Both the position numbers and the translations under genes were made by a program. A stretch of 64,000 nt of DNA from Dorea formicigenerans (lineage in GTDB: Bacteria; Bacillota; Clostridia; Lachnospirales; Lachnospiraceae). The stretch lies in NCBI RefSeq assembly GCF_025150245.1, contig NZ_CP102279.1, positions 1,857,423 to 1,921,422 of the forward strand. The letters are read 5' to 3'. The notes under the pieces were generated by a model that worked only from the letters and a program-made list of their open reading frames with translations, was not told where the DNA came from and searched no databases. This document shows positions 61,852 to 64,000 of this stretch, piece after piece (positions within the stretch are counted from its first letter, which is position 1; every line of letters begins with the position of its first letter).

Positions 61852-63804
61852 TTACAGTCGTTCTGCAATGCGGCCGCTTCTGTATGCCTCCAGGAGAAAT
61901 TCCAGATCATGGATCTGTTCTACCAGTTCTTTTCCCACATCCGTGTCTAAAACAGACTGGCGCTTTGATACAATTTCTGTCACAATGGTATCAGAATGAA
62001 TATCTGTTTCATTTTCAATTGCTGATTCTTTCGATTCAAACGGCTCATGGGCACTTAAAATCATACCATAAGAATTATAGATCAGCGTATAACCTGCAAT
62101 TCCGGTCTGTTTCTGATATGCTCTTGAAAATCCTCCATCGATAACAAATACTTTGCCTCCACATTTCATCGGATTTTCTCCGTTTTTGGATTTTACCGGC
62201 ATATGACCATTGATGATATGACTAAAGGAATGCTCTAGTCCGAATTCTTTCAAAATACGGTCGACCACCTTATCATTTTCCAAAAAATCATAATAAGGAT
62301 TCTTTTTCTCCTTGTGTGTCTCTTTTTCTGCCAGGAAATATCGCTCAAACGTTGCCATCTTGTCCTTACCGAACAGCGGTGAATTCTCACTGAGCCAGAT
62401 ATACCACATCATATCCTTCCCACGCTTTCGTTCTTTCTCGTCAATGGCATAAAATCCCTTTCTCACATAGCTTTCCAGCACCTCATAAAGTGCCTTTCCT
62501 TTGTAAGAACGCCCGTATATTTTTACTGACTTAAAACTTCCATCTTCATTCAGCGGAATACAACCGTGATACAACAAGTTGTTATTGTATACTTTGTATA
62601 ATCCACCTTTACTTAAAAGGAAATGCATATGGCTCTGTAATTTTTCGCAGTTGACAAATGCCTGTGTCAGACGATCCAGCACCTCTTCTTCGGCTTCTGT
62701 CAATGCATATGGCCGTTTTGGATCGATCGTCGGGAAATTTTTATCCAGAAGTTCATATGTTTTTCCATCCAACTCGATCAAACCATTTTCATAATCAATC
62801 AGATGCAAAAGATTTCGGTGTTCCAGCTTAAATCCAGGATTTTTTTTGATAATCTGCCCTTCTATTTTAAACTGGATAATAGAAATCGCCTTATGCATCT
62901 TCATGTTCAGCATTGTTTCGCTGGGATCATAGTCCGGATCATCCTTCAGTTCAAAGCAGCTGCATGGATCATCCCGATATGTGTTCAGTGCAAATGTAGC
63001 AAGCGGCAGGAGGTTAATTCCATAGCCATCCTCCAAAATCTCCAGATTTGCATATCTTGCACAGATGCGGACAACATTTGCAACACAGCCCTGTTGTCCT
63101 GCTGCCGCCCCCATCCAGAGCACGTCATGATTTCCCCATTGGATATCCATAGAATGATAACCCATCAGCTTGTCCATAATAATATGTGGTCCCGGCCCAC
63201 GATCATAAATATCTCCTACAATATGCAAATGATCTACAGTAAGTCTCTGGATCAATTCACTCAAAGCCACAATAAACTCTTCGGAACGTTTGATCCGGAT
63301 GATCGTATCTACAATAGAATTATAATAGGACTCCTTATCCATAACATCTGCTTTCTCTGTAATCAATTCCTCAATGACATAAGCAAATTCCGGAGGCAGA
63401 GCTTTTCTGACTTTAGATCTGGAATACTTACTTGAAGTCCGCTTGCAGATTTCAATCAGACGATACAACGTAATCTTATACCAGTCCTCCATATTTTCTT
63501 CTTTTTTCTTAATGAGCTCCATCTTCTCTCTTGGATAATAAATAAGAGTAGCAAGGGTCTTCTTATCCTTACTACTCATAGTATTTCCGAAGACTTCGTC
63601 AATTTTTCTACGAACTGCTCCCGATCCATTCTTAAGAACATGGGAAAATGCTTCATATTCCCCATGGATATCCGTAAGAAAATGTTCCGTCCCTTTTGGC
63701 AAATTTAAAATTGCCTGTAAGTTAATAATCTCTGTTGATGCCTTAGCAATGGTCGGATACAGTTGAGAAAGTCTCTCCAAATAACGTGCTTCTAAATCTT
63801 TCAT
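61852..63804 (-). CDS. fbp: Fructose-1,6-bisphosphatase, class III
   Basis: This 650-residue protein is of the Firmicutes-type class III FBPase, longer than and unrelated to class I. It opens MKDLEARYLERLSQLYPTIAKASTEIINLQAILNLPKGTEHFLTDIHGEYEAF, with the metallophosphatase motifs DIHGEYEAF, VGDIYDRGPGPH, WGNHDVLWMGA and NGHMPVK. It hydrolyses fructose-1,6-bisphosphate for gluconeogenesis. ATG 63804 follows AAGGAGAGG. An upstream frame to 63840 overlaps the ribosome site. Confidence 0.96.
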   Translation of the reverse strand: MKDLEARYLERLSQLYPTIAKASTEIINLQAILNLPKGTEHFLTDIHGEYEAFSHVLKNGSGAVRRKIDEVFGNTMSSKDKKTLATLIYYPREKMELIKKKEENMEDWYKITLYRLIEICKRTSSKYSRSKVRKALPPEFAYVIEELITEKADVMDKESYYNSIVDTIIRIKRSEEFIVALSELIQRLTVDHLHIVGDIYDRGPGPHIIMDKLMGYHSMDIQWGNHDVLWMGAAAGQQGCVANVVRICARYANLEILEDGYGINLLPLATFALNTYRDDPCSCFELKDDPDYDPSETMLNMKMHKAISIIQFKIEGQIIKKNPGFKLEHRNLLHLIDYENGLIELDGKTYELLDKNFPTIDPKRPYALTEAEEEVLDRLTQAFVNCEKLQSHMHFLLSKGGLYKVYNNNLLYHGCIPLNEDGSFKSVKIYGRSYKGKALYEVLESYVRKGFYAIDEKERKRGKDMMWYIWLSENSPLFGKDKMATFERYFLAEKETHKEKKNPYYDFLENDKVVDRILKEFGLEHSFSHIINGHMPVKSKNGENPMKCGGKVFVIDGGFSRAYQKQTGIAGYTLIYNSYGMILSAHEPFESKESAIENETDIHSDTIVTEIVSKRQSVLDTDVGKELVEQIHDLEFLLEAYRSGRIAERL

Positions 63805-63906
63805 AACCTCTCCTTTATATAATATGGTTGTTTTTTCCAACTATAATATTTACGGATTGCTTTGTGCTTTGCATTCCTGCAATCTGCCCCAAGATTCCTC
63901 GTAATA

Positions 63907-64000
63907 TTATTTTAATATTACGTCTGACATATCGTATTTTCCTGCCTCTTTTCCGGCGAGGAATTTTGCAGCCTCTACAGCACCTTTTCCAAATACAGTT
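63907..64000 (-). CDS. dapB: 4-hydroxy-tetrahydrodipicolinate reductase, C-terminal end only
   Basis: The frame enters from the right edge and ends with TAA at 63909-63907. The 30 visible residues, KGAVEAAKFLAGKEAGKYDM near the end, match the conserved C-terminus of DapB (AAKFLxGKxxGLYDMxDVL). DapB reduces HTPA to tetrahydrodipicolinate in lysine and diaminopimelate synthesis. With only this tail, the call rests on a short but specific motif. Confidence 0.8.
   Translation of the reverse strand, partial: TVFGKGAVEAAKFLAGKEAGKYDMSDVILK

Overview
The window looks like a chromosomal segment of a low-to-medium GC, spore-forming, anaerobic Firmicute, most likely in the Lachnospiraceae. The grounds are clostridial glycine reductase genes with two in-frame UGA selenocysteine codons, many strong Shine-Dalgarno sites, a class III fructose-1,6-bisphosphatase, a Lachnospiraceae-type DUF5716/DUF5717 pair, and almost all genes on the minus strand. 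I cannot name the species from sequence alone.

Layout, left to right (most transcription runs right to left). 1-8.1 kb: the glycine reductase (Stickland) operon grdX-grdE-grdB-trxB-trxA-grdA-grdC-grdD, headed by a sigma-A-type promoter and a single-aptamer glycine riboswitch with an intrinsic terminator. A second terminator sits between grdA and grdC. 8.4-11.4 kb: two near-identical alanine/glycine:cation symporter genes in tandem, each with its own promoter. 11.6-14.6 kb: purB and purF. 14.8-17.1 kb: a polar amino acid ABC importer. 17.2-22.6 kb: a three-gene cytosolic operon (giant beta/alpha-solenoid protein, Hsp70-like protein with a degenerate phosphate loop, TPR protein), the best candidate here for an undescribed system. 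22.7-23.8 kb: a HisC/CobD-like aminotransferase on the plus strand. 23.8-25.4 kb: an intact IS4-family element with a 10-bp target duplication, inserted exactly at the apex of a palindromic terminator-like repeat; another copy of that repeat lies at 40.7 kb. 25.5-30.1 kb: a Bce-type module (response regulator, intramembrane-sensing kinase, ABC ATPase, FtsX-like permease) with two candidate regulator operators. 30.3-36 kb: aroE, a repeat-rich 458-bp spacer, carB and carA. 36.2-40.6 kb: a transglutaminase-like membrane protein, a divergent SpoIID-like/peptidoglycan-binding protein, a rhodanese-TtcA fusion and a GNAT acetyltransferase.

40.7-52.3 kb is a housekeeping block: rseP, dxr, cdsA, uppS, frr, pyrH, then engB, lon, clpX, clpP and tig (envelope lipid synthesis, ribosome recycling, proteolysis). 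52.4-57.7 kb holds a DJ-1/PfpI protein, a CYTH protein, an XRE regulator, aspartokinase, homoserine dehydrogenase and prfB with a +1 programmed frameshift. 57.8-64 kb holds secA, an isolated eukaryote-type hisA, a small lipoprotein, fbp and the 3' end of dapB.

The genes form a coherent picture of glycine metabolism: glycine enters through the AGCS carriers, glycine itself switches on the grd operon through the riboswitch, and glycine reductase reduces it to acetyl phosphate with electrons passed through TrxB and TrxA. A dispersed palindromic repeat family (a 73-bp perfect copy at 31.3 and 38.9 kb plus decayed fragments) marks several intergenic regions. No rRNA, tRNA or CRISPR array was seen.
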